NCBI GenBank assembly: GCA_039725955.1
Contig: CP091034.1
Location: 930,001-994,000 of the forward strand
Length of the DNA stretch: 64,000 bases
Reading direction: 5' to 3'
Source: Sinorhizobium sp. B11
GTDB lineage: Bacteria; Pseudomonadota; Alphaproteobacteria; Rhizobiales; Rhizobiaceae
In this document: piece by piece, positions 25,697 to 35,457 of the stretch
Layout: the number at the start of each line of letters is the position of its first letter
How positions within the stretch are numbered: position 1 is the first letter of the stretch
Program-made: the position numbers and the translations under genes
The notes under the pieces: model-generated
What the model was told of the DNA's origin: nothing
The model's database searches: none
Seen by the model: the letters and a program-made list of their open reading frames with translations, nothing else

Positions 25697-26043
25697 GCAC
25701 GGTAAGCAGATATCAGCTTCTTCGGCGCCCGGTACGTCCAGGCGTCGATCAGTCGCTGCTTGAGTTCATCGTCGCCGATGGCGGCGATCCGCACGGGCAG
25801 GTGCGGCCAGCCGACATAATGGTTCGTCTGAAAGTAGATGTCTGGCGCCATCGTCAATAGATGTTCCTTGTGGTCGATCGGGATCGAGATCACCACCGTT
25901 TCGTCGTTCTTGACCGCGACGAAGCTTTTGCCCCCGACCTTCAGCGCCAGGTTGCCATAAGACGTGCTTTCCTCGATGCCGGAAAGGCCAGCCTCCTTTG
26001 TCAACCGCTTCAATCGCGCCAGAATGCTCGCTATGCTTTCCAT
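25666..26043 (-). CDS. MmcQ/YjbR-family protein
   Basis: 125 residues from the ATG at 26043 (MESIASILARL). Core motifs of the MmcQ/YjbR fold are visible: EESTSYGNLALKVGGKSFVAVK, VVISIPIDHKEHLLTMAPDIYFQTNHYVGW and LPVRIAAIGDDELKQRLIDAW, a small double-wing DNA-binding-like fold of unknown function. The ribosome site is weak; a start 14 codons earlier (26085) is possible. Confidence 0.75.
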   Translation of the reverse strand: MESIASILARLKRLTKEAGLSGIEESTSYGNLALKVGGKSFVAVKNDETVVISIPIDHKEHLLTMAPDIYFQTNHYVGWPHLPVRIAAIGDDELKQRLIDAWTYRAPKKLISAYRAQAFSRASAR

Positions 26044-26089
26044 CGTAATGTCCGCCCTGAATCGTCCCCGGGCAGATTCTATCATATGT

Positions 26090-26284
26090 TCAGGCGCATT
26101 TCTCTAGTTGTCGTTGCAGGGGGCGTCCGGGCGCGGGGACCGGCAGCGGCAGATCGGCAAGCTCCCGCTGCGACATCGAGGCGATATCCGGGTGATCGAG
26201 AAGATCGTCACCCCTGTCATGTTCGCTGTGCGGTACCCTGGCGACAGGGTTGGATTCGTTCAAGAAAAACTTCAGCAACGACAT
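26090..26284 (-). CDS. Small conserved-looking rhizobial protein
   Basis: 64 residues beginning MSLLKFFLNESNP, with HPDIASMSQRELADLPLP. Short proteins with a similar HPDIA.MS.RELADLP core are, as far as I recall, common in rhizobia and of unknown function. A modest GAGAG lies before the ATG. It sits between the MmcQ-like gene and the divergent LysR gene. Coding status is likely but unproven. Confidence 0.45.
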   Translation of the reverse strand: MSLLKFFLNESNPVARVPHSEHDRGDDLLDHPDIASMSQRELADLPLPVPAPGRPLQRQLEKCA

Positions 26285-26454
26285 CTTGCTCTCGCTTTCT
26301 GAGGGCGCAGCTCGGCTTTTGGCGCTACGGATTTCAGTTGGCCGGCCGTCCAATCTAGTCATGGAATGAAGATCGGCGTCCAATGATCGCAATATCAGCC
26401 GCGAACGCTTGCTTTTCAATTGAGATTACCGGTTTCCTGCTATAGGAAAACTAT

Positions 26455-27351
26455 ATGAGAAATCTCAACTCCGTGCATCTCAACGGCCTTCGCGCACTGG
26501 AAGCCGTCGGCCGGCTTGGCTCGCTTCAGGCGGCGGCGGATGAACTTGGCGTTTCCGTCGGCGCCGTCAGCCAGCAGGTCATCAAGGCCGAAGCCCAGCT
26601 TGGCCGACTGCTCTTCGAGCGCACGCCGAAAGGCATGCTGGTAACGGAAGCAGGCGCACCTGTCCTTGCCGCCCTGAACGAAGGCTTCCTCCGTCTTTCG
26701 GAAGCTGTCTCGATGGCGCAGCGAAAGGACGAATGCATTCTGACCATTTCGGTAGCACCCGTTCTCGCCGCCCGCTGGCTGGTCTGCCGGCTGGACCGTT
26801 TCATGGAGCGCCACCCGGAAATCAACCTGCGCCTCGATGCGACGACGAGGCTCATCAATCCGGCCGCCTCCGATATCGATGTCGCGATCCGCGTCGGCAA
26901 GGGTCAATGGCCCGGCGTGAGGATCGAGCACCTTCTGGATCAGCAGGTCTTTCCCGTCTGTTCTCCGCAGATGGCCGCGAAACTGAAGAGGCCGGCCGAT
27001 ATCCTGAAGCTCCCGGCCGTCATCGATGCCCATGCCATGTTCACATGGGATGTCTGGATGCAGGCGGCCGGCCTATCCGGTGCCCCGCCCGCAGTACGCC
27101 ACAGCTTCAACGATGCCTCGCTTTGCCTCGATGCGGCGATTGCCGGGCAGGGTGTGATGCTTGCCTGGCAGACGCTTGCGGGCTTTTCCCTGCAGGAGGG
27201 CCGGCTGGTCGCACCCTTCGGCATCCGCGCCAATACCGGCGACGGCTATTATTTCGTAACAGCCGAAGGCAGCCGTGAGCCGAAGAAGGTACGTGACTTC
27301 AAGGCCTGGATTCGCGAGCAAATGGCTGAAACAGCCGCGATCTTCGGCTGA
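26455..27351 (+). CDS. LysR-family regulator, GcvA-like
   Basis: 298 residues. The N-terminal helix-turn-helix (about 8-65: LNGLRALEAVGRLGSLQAAADELGVS, QVIKAEAQLGRLLFER) and the type 2 periplasmic-binding sensor with LDATTRLINPAASDIDVAIRVGKG, a GcvA-like segment, are clear. No divergent metabolic gene is adjacent except the small 64-residue ORF, so the target is unclear. Converges on a GST gene with a 3-base gap. Confidence 0.85.
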   Translation: MRNLNSVHLNGLRALEAVGRLGSLQAAADELGVSVGAVSQQVIKAEAQLGRLLFERTPKGMLVTEAGAPVLAALNEGFLRLSEAVSMAQRKDECILTISVAPVLAARWLVCRLDRFMERHPEINLRLDATTRLINPAASDIDVAIRVGKGQWPGVRIEHLLDQQVFPVCSPQMAAKLKRPADILKLPAVIDAHAMFTWDVWMQAAGLSGAPPAVRHSFNDASLCLDAAIAGQGVMLAWQTLAGFSLQEGRLVAPFGIRANTGDGYYFVTAEGSREPKKVRDFKAWIREQMAETAAIFG

Positions 27352-27354
27352 TTC

Positions 27355-28020
27355 TCAAATCTCGATCGGCTCCAGTGAGCGCTTGCGCTGCATTTCCAGA
27401 TAGGCCGGGCGCGACTGGCAACGCTTGATCCAGGCGTCGATATTCGGATGTGCCTCGAAGAGCGCGGTTTCGCTCTGGGCATAGCGCAGCACTTCCGCGA
27501 TGTTGAGATCGACGACCGTGAAACGTCCGCCGACGATCCAGTCCTTGCCGTCGAGATGCTTTTCGAGAACCGAGAGCGGCCGCTTCATGGTACGGCACGC
27601 GACATCGATCACCGCGCGTCCTGCCTCGGTGTTTTCCCTGCCGTCATCATAGGTCGAGACGATCTTGCCCGTATTGCCATCGAGTTCGGAAACCGCCCAG
27701 ACCGTCCACATCGTCATCAAACCGTCTTCCTCGACGGTATTGCCGCCGAGCTCGCCGCCATATTTGCGTGCGAGGTAAAGGTTGATTGCCAGCGACTCAT
27801 TCAGCACGAGATCGCCGTCCTTGACGGCGGGGATCAATGCCATCGGGTTCAACGCAAGGAACTTCGGCGACAGAGTATTGATAGGCGCGTCCGGCGAGAG
27901 CGGATTGGCAAGCCGTTTGGCCTGCAACACCGGCACGGACTCGAATTCGATCCCGAGTTCCTCGGCCATCCAGTAAATGCGGGCCGAACGCGAGCGGTAA
28001 ACCCCATAAATCGTCAGCAT
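27355..28020 (-). CDS. Glutathione S-transferase family protein (second)
   Basis: 221 residues with an N-terminal thioredoxin fold (MLTIYGVYRSRSARIYWMAEELG, serine-type active site likely at the YRSRS turn; NPMALIPAVKDGDLVLNESLAINLYLA) and a C-terminal helical domain. It is not closely similar to the GST at 25076 and probably belongs to another subclass. Substrate unknown. Confidence 0.85.
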   Translation of the reverse strand: MLTIYGVYRSRSARIYWMAEELGIEFESVPVLQAKRLANPLSPDAPINTLSPKFLALNPMALIPAVKDGDLVLNESLAINLYLARKYGGELGGNTVEEDGLMTMWTVWAVSELDGNTGKIVSTYDDGRENTEAGRAVIDVACRTMKRPLSVLEKHLDGKDWIVGGRFTVVDLNIAEVLRYAQSETALFEAHPNIDAWIKRCQSRPAYLEMQRKRSLEPIEI

Positions 28021-28118
28021 GGAAATGTCCCTCTTCTTTGGTGCGCCGACCCTAAAGCCAGCGCGATCGTGAAGAAAGCATCCGCGGATGATATGTCGAT
28101 GAAAGCTTTTGATAGCAC

Positions 28119-29486
28119 TCAGGAAATCCGGTTTCGCTCGACGGTCAGCTGCTTATAGCGGGAGTTATTGTCAGCAAGCTCGTCAGAAACCTGCTTCTCC
28201 CACGCGAACCCCATCACAGCGCCCTTGCCCATCTCCTGGAAGATATTGTCGGTGATCACGGCGGAACCGGCGCCCTCGGCAACCGAGACCGCGCAGCCAA
28301 CCGGCGACTTGCGCACGACATTGCTGTTGACGACGACATTGCGCAGATAAGGCCCCCAGCCGATCTGCAGCCCCCAGCGCGGCGCATCCTCGATGACATT
28401 GCCAGACACCAGAGTATCGGCCTCCGCCGCAATACCGATGCCGAAGCCGACCTCGTGCTTGTAAGGCCCCTTGAGCGTCAGGTTGCGGATGACATTGCCC
28501 GTCACACTTGCCAGTCGGCCGCCCTGGTCGAAATTGGCAATCGATATGCCGTTTGCCGCCCCGTCGATCACATTGCCGGAGACGACCGCGCCGACGAATT
28601 CGAACTCCACGTAGATCGCCGTCTCGCCGGAGCGGCGGCATTGGTTGTTGCTGATCAGGATGTTGGAGCCGGAATTGGCGCGAACAGCGGTGAAGGCGCA
28701 GTCGGAGATCTGATTGTTCGTCACCGTTACGCCATCGGCGCGGAAAATATTGATGCCGTTGCCGTTCTCGCCGGTGCCGCCATCATTGGCGCGGATATTG
28801 AAAACGCGGTTGCCGGACACGACCGTGCCATCCTCGGCCTTCTTCCAGCGGTGCACCAGAATGCCGCCATTGCCGCAATCCGAAACCGTATTGCCCGATA
28901 TTTCAAGTCCCGAAGATTCCACCGCATAGATACCGGACTGTCCGGCGGCGGAAATCGTGCTGCGCTCGATCCGCCCGCCGCAGCGCTCGAGTTGCAGGGC
29001 GTGCTTGCGGCTGCCGATGATCTCGCAATTGTCGATCAGGACCTCACCGACACCGGTGAACTGGACGAGCCCGCCGGCATAGTCCGCAAGCAAGCGGTTC
29101 GATCCGTCGATCACGAGGTTGGAAAGCTCGATGCGGCCGACATTTTCGGCTGCGAAGAGATGGCCTTCGCCGGTATAGACGATCCGCGTCGCACCGGGCA
29201 CGCCACTGATGCGCGTATTGTCCGGCAAGGTCAGGTTGGAGATCGGGTAGGTGCCCGGCGGCAGGAAGACCGGTGCGTTCTCGCGAGCCGCCTGCTCGAT
29301 CATCTGCTGCAGGTTACGGTTCTTCCTGTCGCCGCTCTCGGGAACGGCGCGATACCGGACCGCATTGATCGAGCCGCGCAGATCGGGTTGCTCCGCACCA
29401 ACGGGAGCCGCCGTCATGGCTGCCGCGGAGGCGGCCAGCATGCCAAGCAGATCTCGCCGGGAGATTTTGCTGAAATCTTTCTTCAT
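28119..29486 (-). CDS. Tat-exported right-handed beta-helix protein (TIGR03808-like)
   Basis: 455 residues. The N-terminus MKKDFSKISRRDLLGMLAASAAAMTAAPVGA is a twin-arginine signal. The body consists of parallel beta-helix rungs with many GN.I/N.V repeats (ISGNTVSDCGNGGILV, VTNNQISDCAFTAV, VSGNVIDGAANGIS), as in pectate-lyase-like proteins. It matches the family named for a twin-arginine signal plus repeats, known mainly from rhizobia and relatives. No enzyme activity is assigned. The start at 29486 was chosen at the Tat signal; a longer frame to 29663 lacks support. Confidence 0.8.
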   Translation of the reverse strand: MKKDFSKISRRDLLGMLAASAAAMTAAPVGAEQPDLRGSINAVRYRAVPESGDRKNRNLQQMIEQAARENAPVFLPPGTYPISNLTLPDNTRISGVPGATRIVYTGEGHLFAAENVGRIELSNLVIDGSNRLLADYAGGLVQFTGVGEVLIDNCEIIGSRKHALQLERCGGRIERSTISAAGQSGIYAVESSGLEISGNTVSDCGNGGILVHRWKKAEDGTVVSGNRVFNIRANDGGTGENGNGINIFRADGVTVTNNQISDCAFTAVRANSGSNILISNNQCRRSGETAIYVEFEFVGAVVSGNVIDGAANGISIANFDQGGRLASVTGNVIRNLTLKGPYKHEVGFGIGIAAEADTLVSGNVIEDAPRWGLQIGWGPYLRNVVVNSNVVRKSPVGCAVSVAEGAGSAVITDNIFQEMGKGAVMGFAWEKQVSDELADNNSRYKQLTVERNRIS

Positions 29487-29710
29487 ATCGGTGCCCACGC
29501 AGGAAACATGCCAGTAGAAATGTCCTCTTTTGATGCATATCCGCAAAAGAAGAATAACCGTCGGTCGAGTAAGAAACGCAACCTCTCGGATATTGTCGTC
29601 TTGTTCACCTTTCCATTTAAACAACCTGAAGGAAATGCTCGCTATTTTGGAAAGCGGTTTCAATTATGACTATTGTGGACAGCGCCTGAGGTTACCGGGA
29701 GAACAGCGTC

Positions 29711-32008
29711 ATGAATGGAATTGGTGCCCGGCGTTGGGAATCTGGTGATAGCTTCAGTGCCGAGACACAACGTATCGTAGCTGCCACCGAGGCAATGATG
29801 GCGGCGACCGCGCACCATCTTTCCGAGGGCATAGAGAACCTCCGCCTCAAGGCGATCGTCCACGAGCTTCCCGATTTTCTGTACGTCAAGGATCGCGACG
29901 GCCGCTTCGTTTTCGCCAATGCTGTCACGGCGCGCAGCCACGGATTTGAGAACGCTGCCGAGATCGCCGGCAAGCGTGATTTCGACCTGTTCGATTTTGA
30001 GACGGCCCGCCGGTATTTCGATGTCGAGCAGGAGATCATGTCGGGCGGCGAGCCCCGCATAGACCTGGAGGAATTCGTGCCGCTGCCTGGTGGCGGTACC
30101 ATGTGCCGCCTGACCTCCAAGATACCGCTGCGCAACGATCGCGGCGAAGTCGTCGGGCTCATCGGCGTCTCCCGCGATATTACCGAGCGCAAGCGGCAGG
30201 AGGAGCTCTATCGCGGCCAGGCGAACCTCTTGGAAATGATCGCCCGCAATGAACCGTTGCCGATGATCCTCGAAGCGCTGGTGCTGATGATCGAGCGGCA
30301 GATGACCGGCATTTCCGGCTCCGTGCTGCTGCTGGACAGCGAGGGTACGCGGCTCTACCACGGCGCGGCTCCCAATCTGCCCGGCGCCTACAGCCGCATG
30401 ATCGACGGCGTTGTCATCGGCCCGAAGGTGGGCTCCTGTGGCACGGCAGCCTGGCGTGGCGAAACCGTCATCGTCGAGGACGTCATGGCCGACCCGCTCT
30501 GGGAGGATTTCCGGGCGATGGTCAGCCAGTTCGGCTTCCGCTCCTGCTGGTCGACGCCGATCTGCACCTCGCAGAAGAATGTCCTCGGCACCTTCGCGCT
30601 TTATTCGAAAGAGACGCGGCGCCCCACCGAACACGAAATGAAACTGGTGGCGCTCGCCACCCACGTCGCCGGCATTGCCGTAGAGCGCAAGCGTGTCGAT
30701 GACCGCATTCATTTCATGGCCCATCACGACGATCTTACGGGCCTGCCGAACCGTGCTTTTCTGAAGGAGCGCATGGCGAAGATCCTCGATCAGGCCCGGC
30801 GCAACAACCGCAAGGTCACCGTTGCCTACATCGATCTCGACAATTTCAAGGAGATCAATGACACGAGCGGCCACGCCGCCGGCGACGAGGTGCTGAAGGA
30901 AACCGCCACGCGCATGGCGAATTGCGTACGGGCTTCGGATATGGTCGTACGCCTCGGCGGTGACGAATTCCTCGTCGTGCTCGTCCACCAGTCCAGTCAC
31001 GATGCCGGCATCATGCGGCGCCTGCGCGATCTGCAGAAGGCGATTTCCAAGCCGGTCCGCTCCGTTGTGGGTGAAATCGCTGTCACCTCGAGCATCGGCA
31101 TCGCCGCCTTCCCATGGGACGGCGCCACACCGGACGAACTGCTCACCAATGCCGATCGCGCCATGTACCGCGCCAAGCAGCTCGGTCGGAATACGCTGCA
31201 ATATCACGACGGCGTTGTAAGCGATTCCGTCGACCTGCCGCTCACCGAACAGGAGGAATTGCGCCAGGCGATCGTCGCCCACCAGCTTTTCCTGCTCTAT
31301 CAGCCGCAGGTCGATGTCACGACAGGCCGCGTTACCGGCCTCGAAGCACTGGTGCGCTGGAACCATCCGACGAAGGGCGTGATACCGCCTGCCAATTTCA
31401 TTCCGCTTGCGGAGGAAACCGGTCTCATCGTGCCGCTCGGCCTGTGGGTGCTGAACGAGGCCTGTCGCCAGGCTCGCGCCTGGCAGGACATGGGCCTGAC
31501 GCCACTGACCATTGCCGTCAATGTCTCGCCCAAGCAGTTTGCCGATCCGGACTTCGCCTCCCACGTCGCCGAGGCGATCGACAGCCATAGGCTCAATGCG
31601 CGATGGCTGGAGCTGGAGGTGACCGAAAGCGTCATCATGCAGGATGCGGCCAGAGCGCTCGCCATCATGCTCTCTCTGCGCGCGCTCGGTGTGCGCCTGT
31701 CGATCGATGATTTCGGCTCCGGCTATTCCTCGCTTGCCGCATTGAAGACCTTTCCCTTCGACCGGCTGAAGATGGACCGCTCGCTGGTCGAGGCTCTGCC
31801 TGCAGATACGACTGCCGTTGCCATCGCGTCGGCCGTCATTTCGCTTGCCCAGACACTGAAGCTCTCAGTGCTCGCCGAAGGCGTGGAAACCGATGCGCAG
31901 CTGGATTTCCTGCGCCACGCAGGGTGCGAGGAGGCGCAGGGCTATCGCTTCTCCAAGCCTGTTGCGCCGGAAGAAATCGTCGTCATGCTGCTCGCGCGGG
32001 GCGCTTGA
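29711..32008 (+). CDS. PAS-GAF-GGDEF-EAL cyclic-di-GMP protein
   Basis: 765 residues, cytosolic. A PAS domain (about 45-165, LPDFLYVKDRDGRFVFAN to GVSRDITERK), a GAF domain (about 175-330, with IGPKVGSCGTAAWRGE), a GGDEF domain (about 335-500, HHDDLTGLPNR and an intact LGGDEF) and an EAL domain (about 515-760, GLEALVRW, VTESVIMQ, SIDDFGSGYSS, LAEGVETDAQ) follow each other. Both catalytic signatures are intact, so it may synthesise and degrade c-di-GMP under sensory control. GGGAGAA precedes the ATG. Its stop abuts the stop of the convergent gene. Confidence 0.92.
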   Translation: MNGIGARRWESGDSFSAETQRIVAATEAMMAATAHHLSEGIENLRLKAIVHELPDFLYVKDRDGRFVFANAVTARSHGFENAAEIAGKRDFDLFDFETARRYFDVEQEIMSGGEPRIDLEEFVPLPGGGTMCRLTSKIPLRNDRGEVVGLIGVSRDITERKRQEELYRGQANLLEMIARNEPLPMILEALVLMIERQMTGISGSVLLLDSEGTRLYHGAAPNLPGAYSRMIDGVVIGPKVGSCGTAAWRGETVIVEDVMADPLWEDFRAMVSQFGFRSCWSTPICTSQKNVLGTFALYSKETRRPTEHEMKLVALATHVAGIAVERKRVDDRIHFMAHHDDLTGLPNRAFLKERMAKILDQARRNNRKVTVAYIDLDNFKEINDTSGHAAGDEVLKETATRMANCVRASDMVVRLGGDEFLVVLVHQSSHDAGIMRRLRDLQKAISKPVRSVVGEIAVTSSIGIAAFPWDGATPDELLTNADRAMYRAKQLGRNTLQYHDGVVSDSVDLPLTEQEELRQAIVAHQLFLLYQPQVDVTTGRVTGLEALVRWNHPTKGVIPPANFIPLAEETGLIVPLGLWVLNEACRQARAWQDMGLTPLTIAVNVSPKQFADPDFASHVAEAIDSHRLNARWLELEVTESVIMQDAARALAIMLSLRALGVRLSIDDFGSGYSSLAALKTFPFDRLKMDRSLVEALPADTTAVAIASAVISLAQTLKLSVLAEGVETDAQLDFLRHAGCEEAQGYRFSKPVAPEEIVVMLLARGA

Positions 32009-32983
32009 TCACTTCACCAGATCGGCGACCGTCTCGATCTCGTTCGTCCATATGCCGCCGGAGTAATTGGCTGGCAGTTGCGCAAAGCGTTCGGCACTGT
32101 CGATACCGGTCGAAAAGCCGCCGCCGTGATAGGGGCCGATCACGAAGACCAGCGTATTCGCATCCTGCATGCGGTTGAGGAACCTGTCGGGCCAGCCCCA
32201 CAGCCAGGGCGCGTAATTGATCGGCACCAGCATCATCACATTCCTGCAATCGGCAGGCAGCGCACCCGTCCAACCATAGCCGATATAGCCGGTAAGGCAG
32301 CCCATGAGACTGGCGCGCGAAGCCGTGCGGATCTCGGGCGCCAATTGCCTGAAGCGATCGATCGGCTCATCACCGCCATAAACGATGATCCTGGCGCGCC
32401 GCTCAGCCGGCAGGCCATTCAGCACGGCAGCGAGCTTTTCGCCCTCCGCGGGGTCGCGGCTTTTGACATTGATGAGCAGATGTTTGTCCGGGAAGGTAGA
32501 AAGCACCTCATCCAGGGTCGGCATCTGACCGACGCCTTTGCCACGAAAAGGAAATGTCTTGCCGTTATCGGCGGTGTAGCCATAGCCGATATCGAGCAAC
32601 TTCATCTCGGTCATGGAATGCTCCCGCGTCACGCCATGCCCATCTGTCCGGCAATCGAGTGTCCAGTCATGGAAGATGGCAAATTGCCCGTCCGTCGTGG
32701 GGTGGATATCGATCTCCACCACGTCCGCACCCGCATTAAAACCCGCCTGCATAGAGCGGATCGTGTTCTCCAGATAGTCGTGCTTTGGCGGCAGCATGCG
32801 TGTAGCCGTGCAGGTGTCGTTCTTGAGATCCGTCTCATCGAAACGCTGGGCAATGCCGCGATGCGCCAGAAGCAACGGCTTGCCCTCGCGATGTTTGGCT
32901 AGAAAGCTGGTATTGTTGAGATAAACTGCGGCGACAAATACGAGAATTGCCGCGCCTGCATATTTGAGCTTCCGTCCCATCAT
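32009..32983 (-). CDS. Glycerophosphodiester phosphodiesterase family protein
   Basis: 324 residues. An N-terminal membrane anchor (about 8-24) is followed by a GDPD TIM barrel with LLAHRG, LENTIRSMQAGFNAGADVVEIDIHPTTDGQFAIFHD and LLINVKSRDP, which supply the conserved metal and catalytic residues (HR, E.D.H, HD). It likely hydrolyses glycerophosphodiesters in the periplasm. The insert between the first two motifs is longer than in short cytosolic forms. AGGGGATG-type ribosome site upstream. Confidence 0.87.
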   Translation of the reverse strand: MMGRKLKYAGAAILVFVAAVYLNNTSFLAKHREGKPLLLAHRGIAQRFDETDLKNDTCTATRMLPPKHDYLENTIRSMQAGFNAGADVVEIDIHPTTDGQFAIFHDWTLDCRTDGHGVTREHSMTEMKLLDIGYGYTADNGKTFPFRGKGVGQMPTLDEVLSTFPDKHLLINVKSRDPAEGEKLAAVLNGLPAERRARIIVYGGDEPIDRFRQLAPEIRTASRASLMGCLTGYIGYGWTGALPADCRNVMMLVPINYAPWLWGWPDRFLNRMQDANTLVFVIGPYHGGGFSTGIDSAERFAQLPANYSGGIWTNEIETVADLVK

Positions 32984-33119
32984 CCCCTCCGGCCATGCCT
33001 CGGCAATGGCTAGAAAGCGATTCCGGTGGTTCTTTGGCTCATTTGGGGCTTTTGTGCGTTAAAGCTCGCCTTCACGTTGCAGAAACCCTATGTTTAGCCC
33101 ACAAAACAGGGAGATGGTG

Positions 33120-33686
33120 ATGGCGGCGATTGCACTTTTTCACTCGGTCTACGGATTGCGGTCCCTTGAACGCGACGCCGCGGCGCGTCTGCGCGCGGCA
33201 GGCCATCAGGTCGTAACGCCGGATCTTTACGAGGGAAGGGTAGGGAGCACGCTCGAAGAAGGCTTTGCCCTCAGGAAAGAGATCGGCTGGGCCGAACTTT
33301 GCGGGCGCGCTGAAAAGGCGATCGCCGACTTGCCGGCATCGGCCGTCCTCGGCGGCTTCTCCATGGGCGCAGGCGTAGCCGCGAGCCTCTGGCCGGGACG
33401 ACCGCAAGCGGCCGGCATCCTCTTGCTGCATGGCATCGCAGAAATTCCGGCAAACGCGCGCGAAGGCATTCCCCTTCAGGTCCATCTGGCGGACCCCGAC
33501 GAGTTCGCGCCCGCGGACGAGGTGGCTCCATGGCGCGCGCATGCCGCAAGAGCTGGTATCAGCCTGGAGGTCTTCCTCTATCCCGGCGTCGGCCATCTCT
33601 ATACCGATCCGTCGCTGCCTGACTACGATGCAAAGGCGGCGGAGGCCACCTGGAGCCGCGTCGACACTTTCCTCGCTGCGCTCTGA
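33120..33686 (+). CDS. Dienelactone hydrolase family protein
   Basis: 188 residues from the ATG at 33120 (MAAIALFHS), which has AGGGAG six bases upstream; two earlier in-frame ATGs overlap that site. It is an alpha/beta hydrolase of the dienelactone hydrolase type: nucleophile motif GGFSMGAG with Ser in place of the usual Cys, Asp in HLADPDEF and His in PGVGHLY. Substrate unknown. Confidence 0.82.
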   Translation: MAAIALFHSVYGLRSLERDAAARLRAAGHQVVTPDLYEGRVGSTLEEGFALRKEIGWAELCGRAEKAIADLPASAVLGGFSMGAGVAASLWPGRPQAAGILLLHGIAEIPANAREGIPLQVHLADPDEFAPADEVAPWRAHAARAGISLEVFLYPGVGHLYTDPSLPDYDAKAAEATWSRVDTFLAAL

Positions 33687-33691
33687 ACCGC

Positions 33692-34288
33692 TCAGGGACC
33701 GTTCACCAGCTTCAGGATGAGCTGCTGGATATTGCCGCCTTCGCTCATTTCCACGCGGTCGAAATCCCGGCCGCGCTGACGCTGTCTGTTGGAGAGCTCT
33801 CCGAGCCGCACCGTCAGCTCCGGCCTGATCTTCTTGCAGCCGGGATCATCAGGCACGGAGAAGCCGTTGCTCAGCGTCTCGATCTCCTTGACCATTTCGA
33901 TGATCGTCTCGCCGTGCCAGCGCTCATGTATGCGCACACCCGCTATGAAGCTCTCCCAACTTGCCTTGGTCGCCGCCGGCAGGTCGTTCGGCGCCTTCGG
34001 CAGCGTGTAGATGATGATGAGCTTCGGCTTTGCAAAAGTCAGCGTGCAGGCACTGCCTTGCTGTTCGTATTTGCGCGTCCAGGTCAGCTTGAAAGTCGTA
34101 TGCGCGATGACCCGGCCCGGCCCGACCTGCGGGCCGCGCTCGCCGATGGACTGGTAGAGCTGCATGCCGGTGCGGCCGGCGATTGCATATGCCTTCACTT
34201 CCTCGCTCGGTTGCCAGTCGGTTCCCGCGGCTGCGGCAGGCAGAGCCAGCCCGAACGCCACCAACGCATATCCGAAAACAGTCCTCAT
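33692..34288 (-). CDS. DUF922-family secreted putative zinc protease
   Basis: 198 residues with a signal peptide (MRTVFGYALVAFGLALPAAAAG). The mature part has HTTFKLTWTRKY, CTLTFAKPKLIIIYTLP, and a HERWH motif (HExxH) in FIAGVRIHERWHGETII, all typical of DUF922, a predicted periplasmic metalloprotease family. The substrate is unknown. The start at 34288 was chosen at the signal peptide. Confidence 0.78.
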   Translation of the reverse strand: MRTVFGYALVAFGLALPAAAAGTDWQPSEEVKAYAIAGRTGMQLYQSIGERGPQVGPGRVIAHTTFKLTWTRKYEQQGSACTLTFAKPKLIIIYTLPKAPNDLPAATKASWESFIAGVRIHERWHGETIIEMVKEIETLSNGFSVPDDPGCKKIRPELTVRLGELSNRQRQRGRDFDRVEMSEGGNIQQLILKLVNGP

Positions 34289-34443
34289 ATGCCTCTCATC
34301 CGCTTCCTTGCCGAGCGCGGGCGAAGCTAACGAGGCTTGGCGGCGGATGCAATGGACAGAGGCCGCATAGCCCGTCTTCACCGCTGAATTTGGTTCTGCG
34401 TATCCCTCTGGCGCAAAACGCATTTCCCACTATCTTTGCTGTC

Positions 34444-35454
34444 ATGAGACCAGACGCGCTGCTCTATCCCGCCCCAGAAGGGCTCTATTGCCCGGAAGGC
34501 GGCTTCTATGTCGATCCGGTGCGGCCGGTGGAGCGGGCGCTGATCACCCATGGCCATTCCGATCACGCGCGTCCCGGCCACGTGAATGTGCTCGCCACCC
34601 GCCAGACACTTGATATCATGCGCATCCGCTACGGCGACGGCTTCTCTGCCAGCGAACAGCCGGTCGCTTTCGGCGAAGAACTCGTCGTCAACGGCGTGAA
34701 GGTAAGCTTCCATCCTGCCGGCCATGTGTTGGGCTCGGCCCAGATCGCCATCGAGAAGAATGGCACGCGCATCGTCGTATCGGGCGACTACAAGCGCCGG
34801 CCCGACCCGACCTGCGAAGCCTATGTGCCCGTGCCCTGTGATGTCTTCATCACCGAGGCGACCTTCGGCCTGCCGGTCTTCCACCATCCCGATCCGATCG
34901 ACGAGACCGGCAAGCTGCTCGCCTCGTTGCGCCAGTTTCCCGAACGCACACACCTCGTCGGAGCCTATGCGCTCGGCAAGGCACAGCGTGTCATCCGCCT
35001 GCTGCGCGACGCCGGTTACGGTGAACCGATCTATATTCACGGCGCGATGGAACGTCTCTGCGATTATTATGTCAGCCAGGGCATCGATCTCGGCGAATTG
35101 TTGCCGGCCACGATCGAAAGCCGCGACAAGTCCATTTTCAAGGGCGCCGTCGTCGTCGGCCCGTCCTCTGCCTTTGCCGACCGCTGGGCCCGCCGCTTCA
35201 ACGATCCGCTGCCGTCCTTCGCCTCCGGCTGGATGATGGTGCGCCAGCGCGCCAAACAGCTCGGTGTCGAACTGCCGCTCGTCATCTCCGACCATTGCGA
35301 CTGGCCGGAACTGACCGAGACGATCACCGAGCTTGCCCCGCAGGAGGTCTGGGTCACCCATGGCCGCGAGGAGGCACTGGTGCGCTGGTGCGAGCTCCAG
35401 GGCATCAAGGCCAAGCCGCTGCACCTGGTGGGTTATGAGGACGAGGGGGATTGA
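34444..35454 (+). CDS. DNA-ligase-associated exonuclease (metallo-beta-lactamase fold)
   Basis: 336 residues of the SNM1/CPSF-like metallo-beta-lactamase superfamily. Metal-binding motif HGHSDHARPGH (HxHxDH), FHPAGHVLGSAQI, VVSGDYKRRPDPTCE and a C-terminal ISDHCDWPEL segment match the exonuclease family found with bacterial ATP-dependent DNA ligases (TIGR04122). It is expected to trim DNA ends before ligation. The stop is four bases before the ligase start, indicating a coupled operon. Confidence 0.9.
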   Translation: MRPDALLYPAPEGLYCPEGGFYVDPVRPVERALITHGHSDHARPGHVNVLATRQTLDIMRIRYGDGFSASEQPVAFGEELVVNGVKVSFHPAGHVLGSAQIAIEKNGTRIVVSGDYKRRPDPTCEAYVPVPCDVFITEATFGLPVFHHPDPIDETGKLLASLRQFPERTHLVGAYALGKAQRVIRLLRDAGYGEPIYIHGAMERLCDYYVSQGIDLGELLPATIESRDKSIFKGAVVVGPSSAFADRWARRFNDPLPSFASGWMMVRQRAKQLGVELPLVISDHCDWPELTETITELAPQEVWVTHGREEALVRWCELQGIKAKPLHLVGYEDEGD

Positions 35455-35457
35455 AGC

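Noticed and set aside
28455..29669. A 404-codon open frame antisense to the beta-helix gene
   Set aside because: The minus-strand protein has a Tat signal and regular beta-helix rungs; the antisense frame reflects its repetitive composition.
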